Source: Zeus faber (Eukaryota > Chordata > Actinopteri > Zeiformes > Zeidae). From it: a DNA stretch of 64,000 nucleotides. Below the pieces are notes generated by a model. That model was not told where the DNA came from and did not search any database. It saw nothing but the letters and a program-made list of their open reading frames with translations. Every line of letters begins with the position of its first letter. The stretch's first letter is position 1. Positions 29,975-40,859 of the stretch are shown here, in pieces. The stretch is from assembly GCA_960531495.1 (NCBI GenBank), contig OY482862.1, positions 4,882,409 to 4,946,408 on the forward strand. Reading direction: 5' to 3'. A program made the translations under genes and the position numbers.

Positions 29975-31830
29975 TTCCTTTTCCATCTATATCTCTCGCT
30001 AGAACCTCTGCTTGATAGTCCGGGGACACCGATTCGATCTTTTCCCTTAAAGTGGGCGGGGGCCGGCTAACTGGATGACATAGCCCTCAGTGACTGTCCT
30101 CCAGATCCATGGACTCATTGCGCACAAGTGCTAACCTGCTGCACATTTTGGTAGCACCGGCTTGGTACTCACTCAATTGGGTGTGTACTCGCTTATACGG
30201 TCCGTCAAGTCCGTGTTTTGAGCCCAGGCATTCCATGAATGCACCAGTGTAGCGTACGATTGGTCGATATATACCCACAGGGAGTGGGAAGGAAGCACAG
30301 TGTTTCACTTCCTCTGCTTTTTAGGTGTGAATCAGAACAATTCGATTAGATTTTGTGATGAGTAATAGATCACAGTGCCTGTGGAATGGAACCAGAAGTA
30401 AGCAAAATGAGCATGAACATCCACAATAAAAAAGTACTCCAAATGCTATGAAATTCCTTCCCTTGGCGGTCAAATTCAATTTCTGGTGTATGCGTATGCG
30501 TATGAAATGCCACAATTACATTTCTATTACGGGATTGGTAAAACATCTTGCGGCCGGTTGATTTTTCCTGAACCACAGGTCTGTCTCTCCCGATTCTGCC
30601 TAAAATAAATGTGGGGTGCCTCTACATAATCTAAGGAGCTGTTTGCAATCAGTGGCAGTGGAGCTTGCCGGAAATATCTTCATTCTGGGAATATGCGACT
30701 GCTTTCCCCTAAACTCCTTATAGGGGCTTTGAATGTTATTAAATTGTCCTCTGTTTTGAGGGCCCTAAAGGGTTAAAATTATTGAAACAAAAATCTCACT
30801 CCTTCCTGAGTTTAAGTATCTTTAAGTAGGACTAGGATAGGACTTCACAACATAAAATACAGTAAATGATTACCAACCAGTTTATGGGTAATCTCATACA
30901 GTTCAGCATCAAGAGCGGAGACTGTTACGAATCTGACCCTCTTATCCCCTTAAAGAAAAATCTGAAACATGGATTATGGAAATGTACTGAATCTTAAGAT
31001 ATTCTTTGCCGATTCCAGGCCAATCAAAATTGGATCCCATCTTATCTTATGGCCGCAGCGACCAAACCGCCTTTGTCCTGCTCATGTATTACGTATTCAA
31101 ATAAGGATGTCTTCATACCGCTGCTGTAATGAATGTGTTATTATCCATCCATCCATTATGCTGCCCCTGTGAGACTAAAGGAAATTGAACAGGAAATGAA
31201 AGACTTTGAATATGTGGGTGGGGGTTAGGGGGAATCATATGCGGTAATTAATGATTGTGCGCAATTTATAGGGCATTACTCTGACTCATATATATAGGAG
31301 GCAAACAAGGCAACGAGTAAAATGGCTCATTTTCCTTTTCCGTCGCGGGAGACTTGGAATCTCTGCCATTAGCCTGAATGGGTCAATGATTGACTATGAT
31401 TCAGTCGCTTTTCCCGCGCTTTAGGGGCAAATGAATAGTTGCCAATCAAGCGGCTGTGACTTTGTCAGCAGGGGTTGCCCAGCTGTCGATAGACAGAGCA
31501 CAATGGCTGATTCTACTAGCGCCAAGAGAGAAGAAGGGATTGGGTATGAATTTCAGTTGTGGTCTTCTGATGGACCGGGTCTCCCTTTCAGGATGAGCAG
31601 TCCTACAGAAGACCCTATCACGATTGGTTTCTACCGTGGTTCAAACAAGGGTAGCACAACCTCTACGGCTACTACTTTCCTGAACATCCAGAACATTTTT
31701 CTTTCCATTTGAATCCTCCACTTTGGCTTTAGCCTGTGGTCCTGTGTGATGTCATCCAGCAAGCGTTTTCCCCACTGGCCAACAAAGTATCACTAGGAGC
31801 TCTCTGTCAGAGATTTCCTAGGGAGTAGAC
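29975..31830. other. No gene recognised; one possible regulatory stretch
   Basis: A minus-strand frame at 30087-30308 could be upstream DIRS sequence but has no recognisable domain. The stretch at about 31190-31470 is repeat-free and compact, with CGGTAATTAATGATTG, GCGCAATTTATAGGGC and TCAATGATTGACTATG motifs. That is the style of a conserved non-coding element with homeodomain and PBX/MEIS-like cores. This is a guess from motifs. Confidence 0.25.
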
Positions 31831-31832
31831 AC

Positions 31833-32210
31833 CTGGTGGTTCTCAACATGGGGCCTGGGGTCCCACCAGGTGTCCTTCAAGAGGTTTCAGGGGGTCCCCA
31901 GCAAAGCAATAAATAGTTTAACATCCATATAATTTCATATTACAAGACTTAACCCCATTAGAGAATGTACAGTAGTGCTTATTTTGTTTAGTTTTACTGT
32001 TCTCTCTCTAACTATAGTAAAGACAGATATGGTGGTTGGGACTAAATCATATCTAATTATAAATATCCCATAAAAACCTTCTCAGATGGTGGTACCAGAG
32101 ACAGAACCTTATTTATTCAGGTCTGTGGCCTAATGTATATCCAATTGAGGGTCCTTGATGTGACAACATTTGAGAATTTTACCTATAATAAACTTTTGTG
32201 TTGATGGTGT
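31833..32210. mobile_element. hAT (Charlie-like) non-autonomous element, left part
   Basis: GGTGGTTCTCAACATGGGGC, GGGGTCCCACCAGGTGTCC and TTCAGGGGGTCCCCAGCAAA form the well-known start of hAT-Charlie type elements. The AT-rich body follows. The right terminus was not recognised and may have been displaced by the SINE at 32230. Confidence 0.55.
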
Positions 32211-32229
32211 GGAGTGAAAAATTAGGCTA

Positions 32230-32390
32230 CACAATAGCCTAGGCTTTTTTTGGGGGGGGGCATTTTCATGCTTTATTTGATAGTGACAAGGAGGAAGGGT
32301 ACAACATATAGCAAATGGCCTCATGCAGCAATTGAACCCAGGCTGCTGCAGTAAGGACCTGGTAAGTAACCGAGTTGCCCTAGGCTATAC
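32230..32390 (-). mobile_element. tRNA-derived SINE, family 1, copy 2
   Basis: On the minus strand it has a B-box region GGGTTCAATTGC, GTCCTTACTGCAGCAGCC before it, and the family tail TATCAAATAAAGCATGAAAATG followed by C- and A-rich runs. It matches the plus-strand copy at 3550. Confidence 0.75.
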
Positions 32391-32399
32391 ACTTCTAAC

Positions 32400-33310
32400 A
32401 TTTATCTTAAACCTTGCTGAAAAAAAGTGCAATTAATTAAAAATTAAAAATAAATTAAACTTCATTAGCGAGGGTGAGATGACATTTTTTGTGTCATTCT
32501 AAAAAATGTATAATGAGAAGTATACCTACACCTCACTATACAGGAGGTATATAATATTGTTCAACTCGTTCCTCCGGCATTCATCCTCCCACAGCAGAAT
32601 CAGTGAAGTCAGAATAAGCCTGCCTTCCATCTTTGGGATACTATTATTTTAATAGCATCACACAATGTAAGCAGGCCTGTCCATGACCATCAATTAATTC
32701 ATTTAACACTTATAGCACGTTTTGTTGAGTCACCCCTTAGACAGCTATCTGTGCATCAACCAGGCCAATCTCCAAACAAAAGAGAACCGAAGAGTTAATC
32801 AGGCCCATTATGTGTGTTGATTCAGCAAGGGTGATATTAAATGAAAAAAGTTGATGTACAGGAGAATAAATATTTGAAAGCAATACAGAATAACTAAGAG
32901 CCTTACTGCATTATATTGCATTACATTTTGAATTGCCACCTGGTGCCGGAATTTTGTGTTTTCCTTTACATAATTAAAGGTATTTGCCACCATAGACTGA
33001 TGCAGAAAAGCCACAAATTGGTGTTTGTCACCAGAATGCAGGACATTAAGTGTTTGACGCGTATTCTGGTACGTTATACCATGTGGCTTGATTTTTCTAT
33101 CTAGCCCTACTGACCAAGGAAAAATATGCTTATGAGGGCGAGAGTTTCAAGGAGATAGAATCTGTGGAATGAATCTGACGTGGAGTGGATTACACCTTGA
33201 AGTGGTTTCTAATCAAATAAAATCATTGACTTGATGCTTTGATTAAGTGTTTATTTATCCAGATGTGAGAGATGTGTGATTGCTGAATCCCAGACATAAT
33301 TAAGTTCAAA
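32400..33310. other. No gene recognised
   Basis: AT-rich DNA without repeat or coding signatures. Confidence 0.4.
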
Positions 33311-33316
33311 TACGCT

Positions 33317-34680
33317 TTATTTTTATTTTTTTATTTTTTACATGTGCTGTCAGCATGCCGGGCATACAACACAGATTGTTTCTATGCCATTGCATCTAGG
33401 ACAGAGTTAGCCTGCAAGTGAAGTTCAACGTCTCAACCTGCAATGCCACTTTTTGTTCAGTCTTTAATCATCAAGAACTGCTGCAATAACTCTGTGCTCT
33501 GGACAACCTGTAGGATGACAACAGTTTTTTGTAAGCCAGAACCACCACCAATTCCCCCTATTCAGAGAACTATCTAACCATGTTTTGGTCTATAAACAAC
33601 TAATCACTACTCCAAGAGGGGAGAATCATCACGGGAGAAACAAATAAACATAAAACCAAATAACAAGATGTACATGGAGATACATGAACATAGAAACATC
33701 AGACGACAAAATGTGTCTAAAAAACAGAGTCAATTAAGTCCAGGAAAACTGGAACAAGCCCCGAGCACCCCACCCTGCAACCGCAGAAGACAACCCAGCC
33801 CCCAGAGAAGCTGGAAGCCTACGGAGCAACACCCATGCACGAAGCACGGGAGGAGACCCTGCACCCCTGAGGCCCACACATACAACTCATCCCCAGGTGC
33901 AGCCAAAAGACGCAGCCGCAGGCGCAGAACCCAGGCGGGGGACGGCAGGCACGGATCCAGGTCGACGCCAGCAGGCAGCCAAATATGTGGGCCTTCCACC
34001 ACCCGGGCCACCCACCACAGAGAAGCCATGCAGCGGGAGCACAGGCCAACAGCTGCCCCCTGCACCTGAACCCACACCCACGACAGCAGGCGGCCTCCTA
34101 GGGGCCCCAAAAGGCACCCAGCGGCGCGCTCCGCAACCCTGCCAGGTCGCAGTATGCCAGAAACCACCAGGCACAATCCAACCGTTAGAGGACCACCCGG
34201 CCACCCTCCGGCCAGCCACACTCCCACACCTACCCACCAGCGCAGTGCCATCCTTGAGAACTCCAGCGCTCAATGTGTGCTGTTGGCAATATTGCAGTTA
34301 CAATTGCGGGTTGGGGGGGGTGAGTCCTCCAAGCAAGATGAAACCGGAATCACTTGGACCCCTCCTGCACCGCAGACCCTGGTCTGGTGGAGTGTTGCTC
34401 AGAGTAAGATTTATGTCTGAGAGAATGTGTTCTATGCTAATATGAGTGGAATTAAATTAAATTAAATTTCAGGATGGACGAGAAGCACGTCAGGGCAGAA
34501 GCGTGACAGGCAAGATGGCAGCCGCCCGCCACATCCCAACCCACATAGCTTGCACCCCGCCCGTCAGGCAAACCCAAAGCCTATTGTGTGGTGTATGTAC
34601 TGAGTATGTTGTTGCACCGGGCGTGACAGCAAAGTACAACCAGATCAACACAGGGTGTAGCAGGCTGGGCAGTGGTTACG
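33317..34680 (-). mobile_element. L1-like LINE 3' UTR (minus copy)
   Basis: On the minus strand this runs from the ORF2 end to an A-rich tail (T-rich on plus at 33317-33340), with TTGCAGGCTAACTCTGTCCT, GTGCTGTCAGCATG-type and CTCCCCTCTTGGAGTAGTG segments shared with the copies at 24.0 and 45.4 kb. Its GC-rich centre (about 33750-34290) gives long accidental frames on both strands, which I reject as genes. Confidence 0.75.
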
Positions 34681-35512
34681 CATATCTCTGTTTTTCCAGT
34701 AATATTACTTTCCTAGCAAATGTTAAGGCGATCAAAATGGGTTGGTGGTGTTGAAGTGGTGGGTCAACTGAGGCGAGGTCATCGAAGAAACATACGGACG
34801 GAAAGACTGGAATGCTGTGACCCAGAAGGGTTGATAGCTTCTTGGTGATGTTGGTCCAGAATGTTTGGAAAGGTGGACAAAGCCAGAAGCCATGAAAGTA
34901 GTCATATCTGGTATTAAGGGAACAGTGAGAACAAACATTTTTATCGACAAAACCTATTTTGAACATTTGTGGAGAGTGATATGAGCTCTGTGCAAAATCT
35001 TATATTAGATGAGTTGCATTTTGGAGTTGCGGGTCATAGAAAAGGTGTTGCAAATAAGCTTCCGCAGGTTGATATTGCTGGAACAGCCAGGTCTGTTTCC
35101 CATTCCATGAAAGGTAAAGATAAAGTGTCGTCTGTATTTAATAAAAGTTTGTATATTCTGGAAATAGGAGTAAGATGTTCAATCATCGGAGGTGTTTGTA
35201 GGATGTTGTTCGTTAATTTGATTTTAGCTTTTAGAGATGGCTGTAGTTGAAGGAATTGCAGGAAACTGTGACCACCGATATTATAATAAGTGATATTATA
35301 TAACTTTGGGTTAAGGTTGGGAAGGATATAAGCAAATTGTTTTAAAAAATGTGTTCCAAATGAGCAATTCCTTGTCTTTTGCAAGGCCTGAAGATTATTT
35401 GTCTGTCTTTAACCAGAAAATCTGGGTTGTGCCAGATTGGAGTGAATTTGTTTGGAGATAGATTGTGACCAATGGGTTTGTTCCATCTCCACCAGGCTGA
35501 CAGAGTCATTGC
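34680..35512 (-). pseudogene. L1-like ORF2, C-terminal part (minus copy)
   Basis: The minus strand reads ATTLSAWW, then HFLKQFAYILPNLNPKLY, GGHSFLQFLQLQPSLKAKI, LTNNILQTPPMIEHLT, and after shifts FVDKNVCSHCSLNTRYDYFH and FWLCPPFQTFWTNITKKL. The CxxC...HxxxxxC-type segment fits the C-terminal zinc-knuckle region of L1-like ORF2. It parallels the plus copy at 44200-45400. Its 5' end stops abruptly at a (ATGG)n microsatellite at 35508. Confidence 0.8.
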
Positions 35513-35534
35513 GATGGATGGATGGATGGATGGA
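35508..35534. repeat. (ATGG)n microsatellite
   Basis: About five to six ATGG units at the break point of the minus-strand L1-like ORF2. Confidence 0.9.
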
Positions 35535-35702
35535 TTGCTTTAAGAATGGATTCTTAAATTAATTATGTTTTTTTATTGATTCATAAGGAAAGGGAGATCA
35601 GATATTGATAAATCCTGACATTCTGTGTGTTCAATGTCTCACTATCCATGGCCATTGTTGCTATGGTTGTGACAATTTAATTATAAATTGAAGATGGTTT
35701 GC

Positions 35703-36110
35703 TGTCATAATCTCCGCCTTCTTCTACTTCCCCTCCCTCTCATTACCTGTCCCATTAGTCCAACTCCATTCACCTGCGCACACAGCTGTTCCCGATCTGT
35801 AATCTAACCACTATATAAGCCTCTCTCACCAGTCACCCATTGCCAGTTTGTCTTTGATGCTTGCACCAGACTCTCCAGCGTTATCCGGACTGATTCCCCG
35901 CTACCGACTCTGCCTCGCTCCGACCACGTATCCTGCCTGCCACTCCGCCTGTCTTCTGTCTGCACTCCTGGTTATCGAACCTGCCTGTCCCTGACGATGT
36001 ATCCTGCCTGCTCCCTGCCTGTCTTCCGTCTGCTCTACAAATAAAAGATATTACCAAATATCCCTGCCTGTCTTTGTGCTGCAATTGGGTCCTAACCACA
36101 CCCGTTACAG
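35703..36110 (+). mobile_element. Gypsy element C, 5' LTR
   Basis: Begins TGTCATAATCTCCGCC and ends CACACCCGTTACA. A TATATAAGC box sits near 35812 and AATAAAAG near 36042, giving a U3-R-U5 layout of about 408 bp. The next bases, GTACAATCTGGCCAAC, act as leader or primer-binding region and lead straight into the gag ATG at 36127. No matching 3' LTR is present downstream of pol, so this copy is 3'-truncated. Confidence 0.8.
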
Positions 36111-36126
36111 TACAATCTGGCCAACA

Positions 36127-36690
36127 ATGGACCCAGCACACAACCCCGAGTTGCTGGCACGCCTGGGAAGGGTGGAGTCACAGCTCCAACACCTGGAGGC
36201 TGTCCAAGCCTCCACCTCAGCGGACATTCGGCTAGCAGCGGCTAGCCAGGAGCAAGGGCTCGCCACGCTAGCTGCCCAGGTCCAGCAGCTCGCCATCGCT
36301 CTTGGTCAGTTCATCCCACCACCTGCTTCCCCGGACCCACCTGCACCGGCCCAGCCTGGGTACTCCCTGGAGCCCCGGGTGGGGGTTCCAGAACGCTACG
36401 CCGGAGACGCAAATGGCTGTAGTCCGTTCATTACGAACTGTTCCATCCTCTTCGCTCTGCAGCCCCACACCTTCGCCTCCGAGGAAGCTAGGGTGGCGTT
36501 CACCGTAAATCACGTGACGGGCCGCGCTCGGCTATGGGGAATTGCCAAGTGGGAACGACGCACACCAGCCTGCTCCTCCTTCCACGCCTTCACTGCCGAG
36601 CTCAGCAAGGTGTTCGGGGTGACATCACAACGTGATCGACCTCCGCACCCAGGCTCGACTGAGCGAGTGGAACCCGGTAGCCCAGATTGA
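36127..36690 (+). pseudogene. Gypsy element C gag, first part
   Basis: From ATG 36127 the frame reads MDPAHNPELLARLGRVESQL, a helical Gln/Ala-rich start, a Pro-rich linker near residue 75, and the capsid segment RYAGDANGCSPFITNCSILF, FALQPHTFASEEARVAFTVN and RARLWGIAKWE. Near 36625 a deletion with frameshift removes an estimated 15-20 residues; the true continuation ([14 protein letters not shown]) lies in the next frame from 36632. Codon use is GC-rich, unlike the surrounding DNA. Gag would form the particle that packages the element's RNA. Confidence 0.85.
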
Positions 36691-38444
36691 CGCGTTCCTG
36701 ATGGGATTAGCAGAGTACGTGAAGGATGAGCTAGTTTCCCACGACCTGCCCACCTCTCTCGATGGCATCATTGAACTTGCTTCCTGTATCGACCGACGCA
36801 TCCAGGCCCACCAGCGAGAGAGGCGTCAGAGGCAAGTGGAGCGCCGCCCAGCAACCCGTCTTCCAGGTTCCTCCGGGCCGCCAGCTCTTCCGGCCCGTCA
36901 ACCCACGAATGAGGCCCCTCCCATGCGGGTTGGCCGGTCCAGCCTCACCCCAGAGGAGAAGGAGAGACCCCGGGTGGGGAACCTTTGCCTCTACTGCGGT
37001 CTAGCTGGACACTACATTTCCGGGTGTCCGGTAAAAGGGCCGGGCTCGCCAGTGAGAGAGGAGGTCCTGGTGAGCCACACCTCCAAATCTCCCTCCAACC
37101 TATGCCCCCTCTGCCAGGCTCAGCTGCTCCTGCCCCAAGGCTCACATTCCCTCGCCATACTTATTGACCCTGGTTCCGATGTTAACATCATCGACGATAA
37201 CCTAGCACAGCAGCTGGGTGTTGGTCGTGTTCTCCTGTCTTCTCCGGTACCTGCCACTGCCCTGGATGGCCGCCTCCTGGGGACAGTCACCCATCAGACA
37301 GTGCCCATCCGCATGCTCCTGTCCGGTACCCACCACGAGACGATACAGTTCTGCATCCTGCACTCAACTCGTCACCCTCTCCTCCTGGGGTTCCCGTGGC
37401 TCCAGCATCACAACCCACACCTCGACTGGACCACAGGGGTTATTCTGGGATGGAGTCCTGCGTGCCATCAGGTCTGCCTGAAGCAAGCCGCCGCACCTCA
37501 GCCACCCAACAGCTCCAGCTCCGCACCCAACATGTTGGGGGTCCCCGCCGAGTACCTCAACTTCAGGGAGGTCTTCAGCAAGGCCAAGGTGACATCCCTT
37601 CCCCCACACAGGCCGTACGATATTGCCTTCAACCTCCAGCCCGGCTCCACCCCCCCCAGAGGCCGCCTGTACTCCCTGTCCGCCCCAGAGAGAGAGGCCA
37701 TGGACACCTATATTAACGATGCCCTGGCGGCGGGCATCATCCGTCCCTCCTCATCACCGGCGGGGGCGGGCTTCTTCTTCGTGGAGAAGAAGGACAAGTC
37801 GCTTCGCCCCTGTATTGACTATCGCAGTCTCAACGACATTACGGTCAAGAACCACTATCCCCTGCCCCTCAACTCATCAGCCTTCGAACTCCTGGAGGGG
37901 GACCTCGACGACATCCTGATCTTCTCCCGATCCCAAGCTGAGCACGTCCACCACGTCCAGACGGTCCTGCAGCGCCTCCTAGAGAACTCACTCTTTGTGA
38001 AGGCGGAGAAGTGTGAGTTTCACGTCCCGTCCATCTCCTTCCTGGGGTACGTCGTAGGGAGGGGGACTATCCAGATGGACTCCACTAAGGTCTCCGCCGT
38101 CACCACCTGGCCCGCCCCGGACACCCGCAAACAACTCCAGCGCTTCCTCGGTTTTGCCAACTTCTATCGGAGGTTCATCCGAGGCTACAGCACGGTGGCT
38201 GCCCCCCTCACAGCCCTAACTTTCTCCAAGGTGCCGTTTCGGTGGTCCGCCGCCGCCAGCGACGCCTTCCTGGTCCTAAAGGCACGGTTCACTTCAGCCC
38301 CCATTCTGGTATTGCCTGACTCCGAATGGCAGTTCGTGGTTGAAGTGGACGCCTCCGACGTGGGAGTCGCTGCTGTTCTGTCCCAGAGAACCGCCTCCGA
38401 CCAGAAGCTTCATCCCTGCGCCTTCTCCAGGCGTTTAACCAACC
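36632..38444 (+). pseudogene. Gypsy element C gag end, protease and RT with internal RT deletion
   Basis: The frame runs from gag ([20 protein letters not shown]) to a zinc knuckle [14 protein letters not shown] (CX2CX4HX4C), then a retropepsin region [13 protein letters not shown], where the usual D-S/T-G active site is D-P-G. RT starts at [20 protein letters not shown] and has [20 protein letters not shown]. At about 37895, SSAFELLEG is joined directly to [10 protein letters not shown], so roughly 70 residues of the palm, including the first catalytic Asp region, are gone without a frame change. The thumb ([20 protein letters not shown]) and RNase H start ([17 protein letters not shown]) follow. 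Frame ends are lost at 38440. Confidence 0.93.
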
Positions 38445-39330
38445 GTCAAATTGGCCCTGGAGGAGTGGCGACACTGGCTAGAGGGAACCCAGCTGCCGTT
38501 CCTGGTGTGTACCGACCACAAGAACCTGGAGTATATCCAGTCCGCCAGGAGACTGAACTCCCGTCAGGCCAGTTGGGCACTCTTCCTAACAAGGTTCAAT
38601 TTCTCCCTCTCCTATCGGCCGGGGTCACGCAATATCAAACCTGACGCCCTGTCCCGGCAGTTCCAGGAGGAGGAGGAAGACGCTGCTGACCCTGACATCA
38701 TTCTACCGTCCTCCCGTCTAGTTGCCACACTCACCTGGGAGGTGGAAGAGAAGGTCAGAGCCGCCACTCAGGACCAACCTGAACCCAGCGCATGTCCGCC
38801 CGACCGTCTGTTCGTCCTGCCTGACCTCCGGTCCAAGGTTCTCCAGTGGGCCCACAACTCCAGACTCACCTGCCACCCGGGGATCCAGCGGACGAAGGAG
38901 GTCGTCCAGCGTCGCTTCTGGTGGCCCTCCCTGGGTGAGGACGTTCGAGGGTTCGTCAATGCCTGCCCCACCTGTAACCAGCACAAACCCTCTGTTCTTG
39001 CTCCTGCTGGTCTCCTACACCCACTGCCGGTTCCTCATCGCCCCTGGTCTCACATCTCCGTGGACCTTGTTACTGGTCTGCCACCGTCTAGCGGCAACAC
39101 TACCATCCTGACCGTGGTGGACCAGTTTAGCAAGATGGCTCACTTTGTGCCTCTACCGAAGCTCCTGTTGGCCAAGGGCACCGCCAGGCTATTATTGTAC
39201 CACATCGTCCGCCTCCATGGCATCCCGGTAGATGTTGTATCCGACCGGGGTCCCCAGTTCGCCTCTGTCTTTTGGAGGGAGTTCTGTGCGCTCCTGGGGG
39301 CCACCGTCAGCCTCTCTTCAGGGTACCAGC
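38444..39330 (+). pseudogene. Gypsy element C RNase H end and integrase core
   Basis: After a shift at about 38440 that also removes about 15 residues carrying the RNase H Glu (FSRRLT joins almost directly to [12 protein letters not shown]), the frame continues [20 protein letters not shown] and [16 protein letters not shown]. The integrase follows: an HHCC zinc-binding region ([28 protein letters not shown]), then a DDE core with SVDLVTGLP (first Asp) and VVSDRGPQF (second Asp). At 39309-39346 a 19-bp tandem duplication shifts the frame just before the catalytic Glu. Confidence 0.93.
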
Positions 39331-39346
39331 CTCTCTTCAGGGTACC
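39309..39346 (+). repeat. 19-bp tandem duplication in integrase
   Basis: CAGCCTCTCTTCAGGGTAC occurs twice back to back within the integrase core. 19 is not a multiple of 3, so the downstream part is out of frame with the upstream part. Confidence 0.9.
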
Positions 39347-40245
39347 ACCCCCAGTCCAACGGCCAAACAGAGCGGAAGAACCAGGAGATGGAGACGGCCC
39401 TTCGCTGCATGACATCACAACACCCGTCATCCTGGTCCGAGCAGCTTTTTTGAGTGGAATATGCCCACAACACTCTGACCAGTTCGGCCACAGGCCTCTT
39501 CCCCTTCCAGTGCGCCTACGGCTTCCAACCGCCTCTGTTCCCGGCCCTTGAGAAGGAGGCTTCCTGCCCGTCCGTCCAGGCCTTCATTCGCCGCTGCCGG
39601 AGTACCAGGACCCGGGCCCGGGCCGCCCTCCTCTGAGCCGCTGGCCGCAACGCCTCTGCCGCCAACCGTCGCCGCTCCCAGGCCCTGGAGTACCAGCCGG
39701 GCCAGAAGGTCTGGCTCTCCACCCGGGACCTCCCCCTGAAGGTGAACTCTAAGAAGCTGGCTCCTCGGTTCATCGGCCCATTCAAGATCGAGAAGGTCGT
39801 CAACCCGGTGGCAGTGCGGCTCAAGCTCCCCAGGTCCATGTGCGTCCATCCCACCTTCCACGTGTCCAAGGTCAAGCCAGTCCGGGAGAGTGCTCTGGTC
39901 CCCTTGGCGCCTCCCCCGCCTCCTCCGCGCTTCATTGTCGGGGGTCCTGCCTTCTCTGTCCGCCGTCTCCTACGTTCCCGCCGGCGTGGGAGAGGCCTGC
40001 AGTACCTGGTGGATTGGGAGGGTTACAGCCCGGAGGAGAGGTCCTGGGTCCCTGCGAGGCACATTCTGGACCACACCCTCATCAGGAGGTTCCATCAGCG
40101 CTATCCTGACCAGCCCTCCAGACCGGGTCAACCCTCCCGACCGCAGACCCCACCACCTCTCTTGTCTGCGTCCTCAGCGATGTTTCAGAGGAAGAGGATG
40201 TTGACCCTGGGGGTCCCTCCTCCGATGAGGACGTGGCCCATTTAG
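39340..40245 (+). pseudogene. Gypsy element C integrase end and chromodomain
   Basis: The frame resumes [20 protein letters not shown], which holds the catalytic Glu. A TGA at 39451 (probably Trp TGG) and another at 39634 (probably Arg CGA) are the only stops before 40245. The integrase C-terminus includes [17 protein letters not shown] and [13 protein letters not shown] (GPF/Y module), then [10 protein letters not shown] chromodomain follows: [38 protein letters not shown]. This makes it a chromovirus, in which the chromodomain steers integration toward marked chromatin. Confidence 0.93.
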
Positions 40246-40349
40246 CGGAGGACGAGGAGATGGACGGGGTCTCCAACTACTCCGATGAGGATCACGTGGT
40301 CCATTTAGCGGAGGACGTGGAGATGGACGGGGTCTCCGATGAGTACTAG
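40224..40349 (+). repeat. 60-bp tandem repeat encoding an acidic pol tail
   Basis: Two units, 40224-40283 and 40284-40346. In the frame that ends at TAG 40347 they read [20 protein letters not shown] and DEDHVVHLAEDVEMDGVSDE. The chromodomain frame ends just before in a different frame, so one more shift separates them. No 3' LTR follows; L1-like DNA begins within about 20 bases. Confidence 0.6.
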
Positions 40350-40369
40350 GATTACTAGAATACTAGGAT

Positions 40370-40750
40370 GAGTACTATGGATTTGAACAATGGAATAACG
40401 TTAAGGATAAACAAATCTGACAGATTGGTGGAGATATCAATACCAAGGTATCTAATGTTGCCCATTGTGATAGTTAAGGGAAGTTTCTGGGTTACAGCAT
40501 TCCAGTCTTCCCCACTGAGTGGTAAGACCATGGTTTTAGTCCAGTTTATTGTAGAGTCTGAGATGGCTGAAAATTTAGACATAAGATTGAACACTTCCGT
40601 TCGGGATGATATTGGGCTCCATAAATATAACAAAGTATCATCTGCATACAAACTGATTTTGTGAACAGAGTTTCCTGTTTGTATCCCAATGATATGTGAC
40701 CCAACGCATACTTTAAGGTCATTTGGTGGCTTTCGACTTTTTTTTTTCAC
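40370..40750 (-). pseudogene. L1-like ORF2 RT fragment
   Basis: The minus strand reads HKISLYADDTLLYLWSPISS (catalytic YADD box), VFNLMSKFSAISDSTINWTK, LPLTITMGNIRYLGID and LFILNVIPLFKSI. This is the middle of an L1-like RT. It has the same orientation as the C-terminal fragment at 34680-35512, on the other side of gypsy element C. About 150 residues that should lie between them are absent, so they may be two parts of one element that lost DNA around the gypsy insertion, or two unrelated copies. Confidence 0.8.
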
Positions 40751-40859
40751 TTCATTTGAAAGTGAAGAATCAGAGCTTCTGTTATAAGAATTTTATATGT
40801 CTATATATTGCAATGCCTTTCACGTGAACTCTTATACGGTGTATGTGTGTCTAAGGGCT

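Noticed and set aside
33668-34445. Long frames (up to about 180 residues) on both strands
   Set aside because: They lie in the GC-rich 3' UTR of the minus-strand L1-like element; the corresponding region of the other copies has no matching frame.
36268-36513. Minus-strand frames over the gypsy coding region (also 37364-37709, 38718-38986, 39427-39935)
   Set aside because: They are shadows of the GC-rich plus-strand gag-pol frames.
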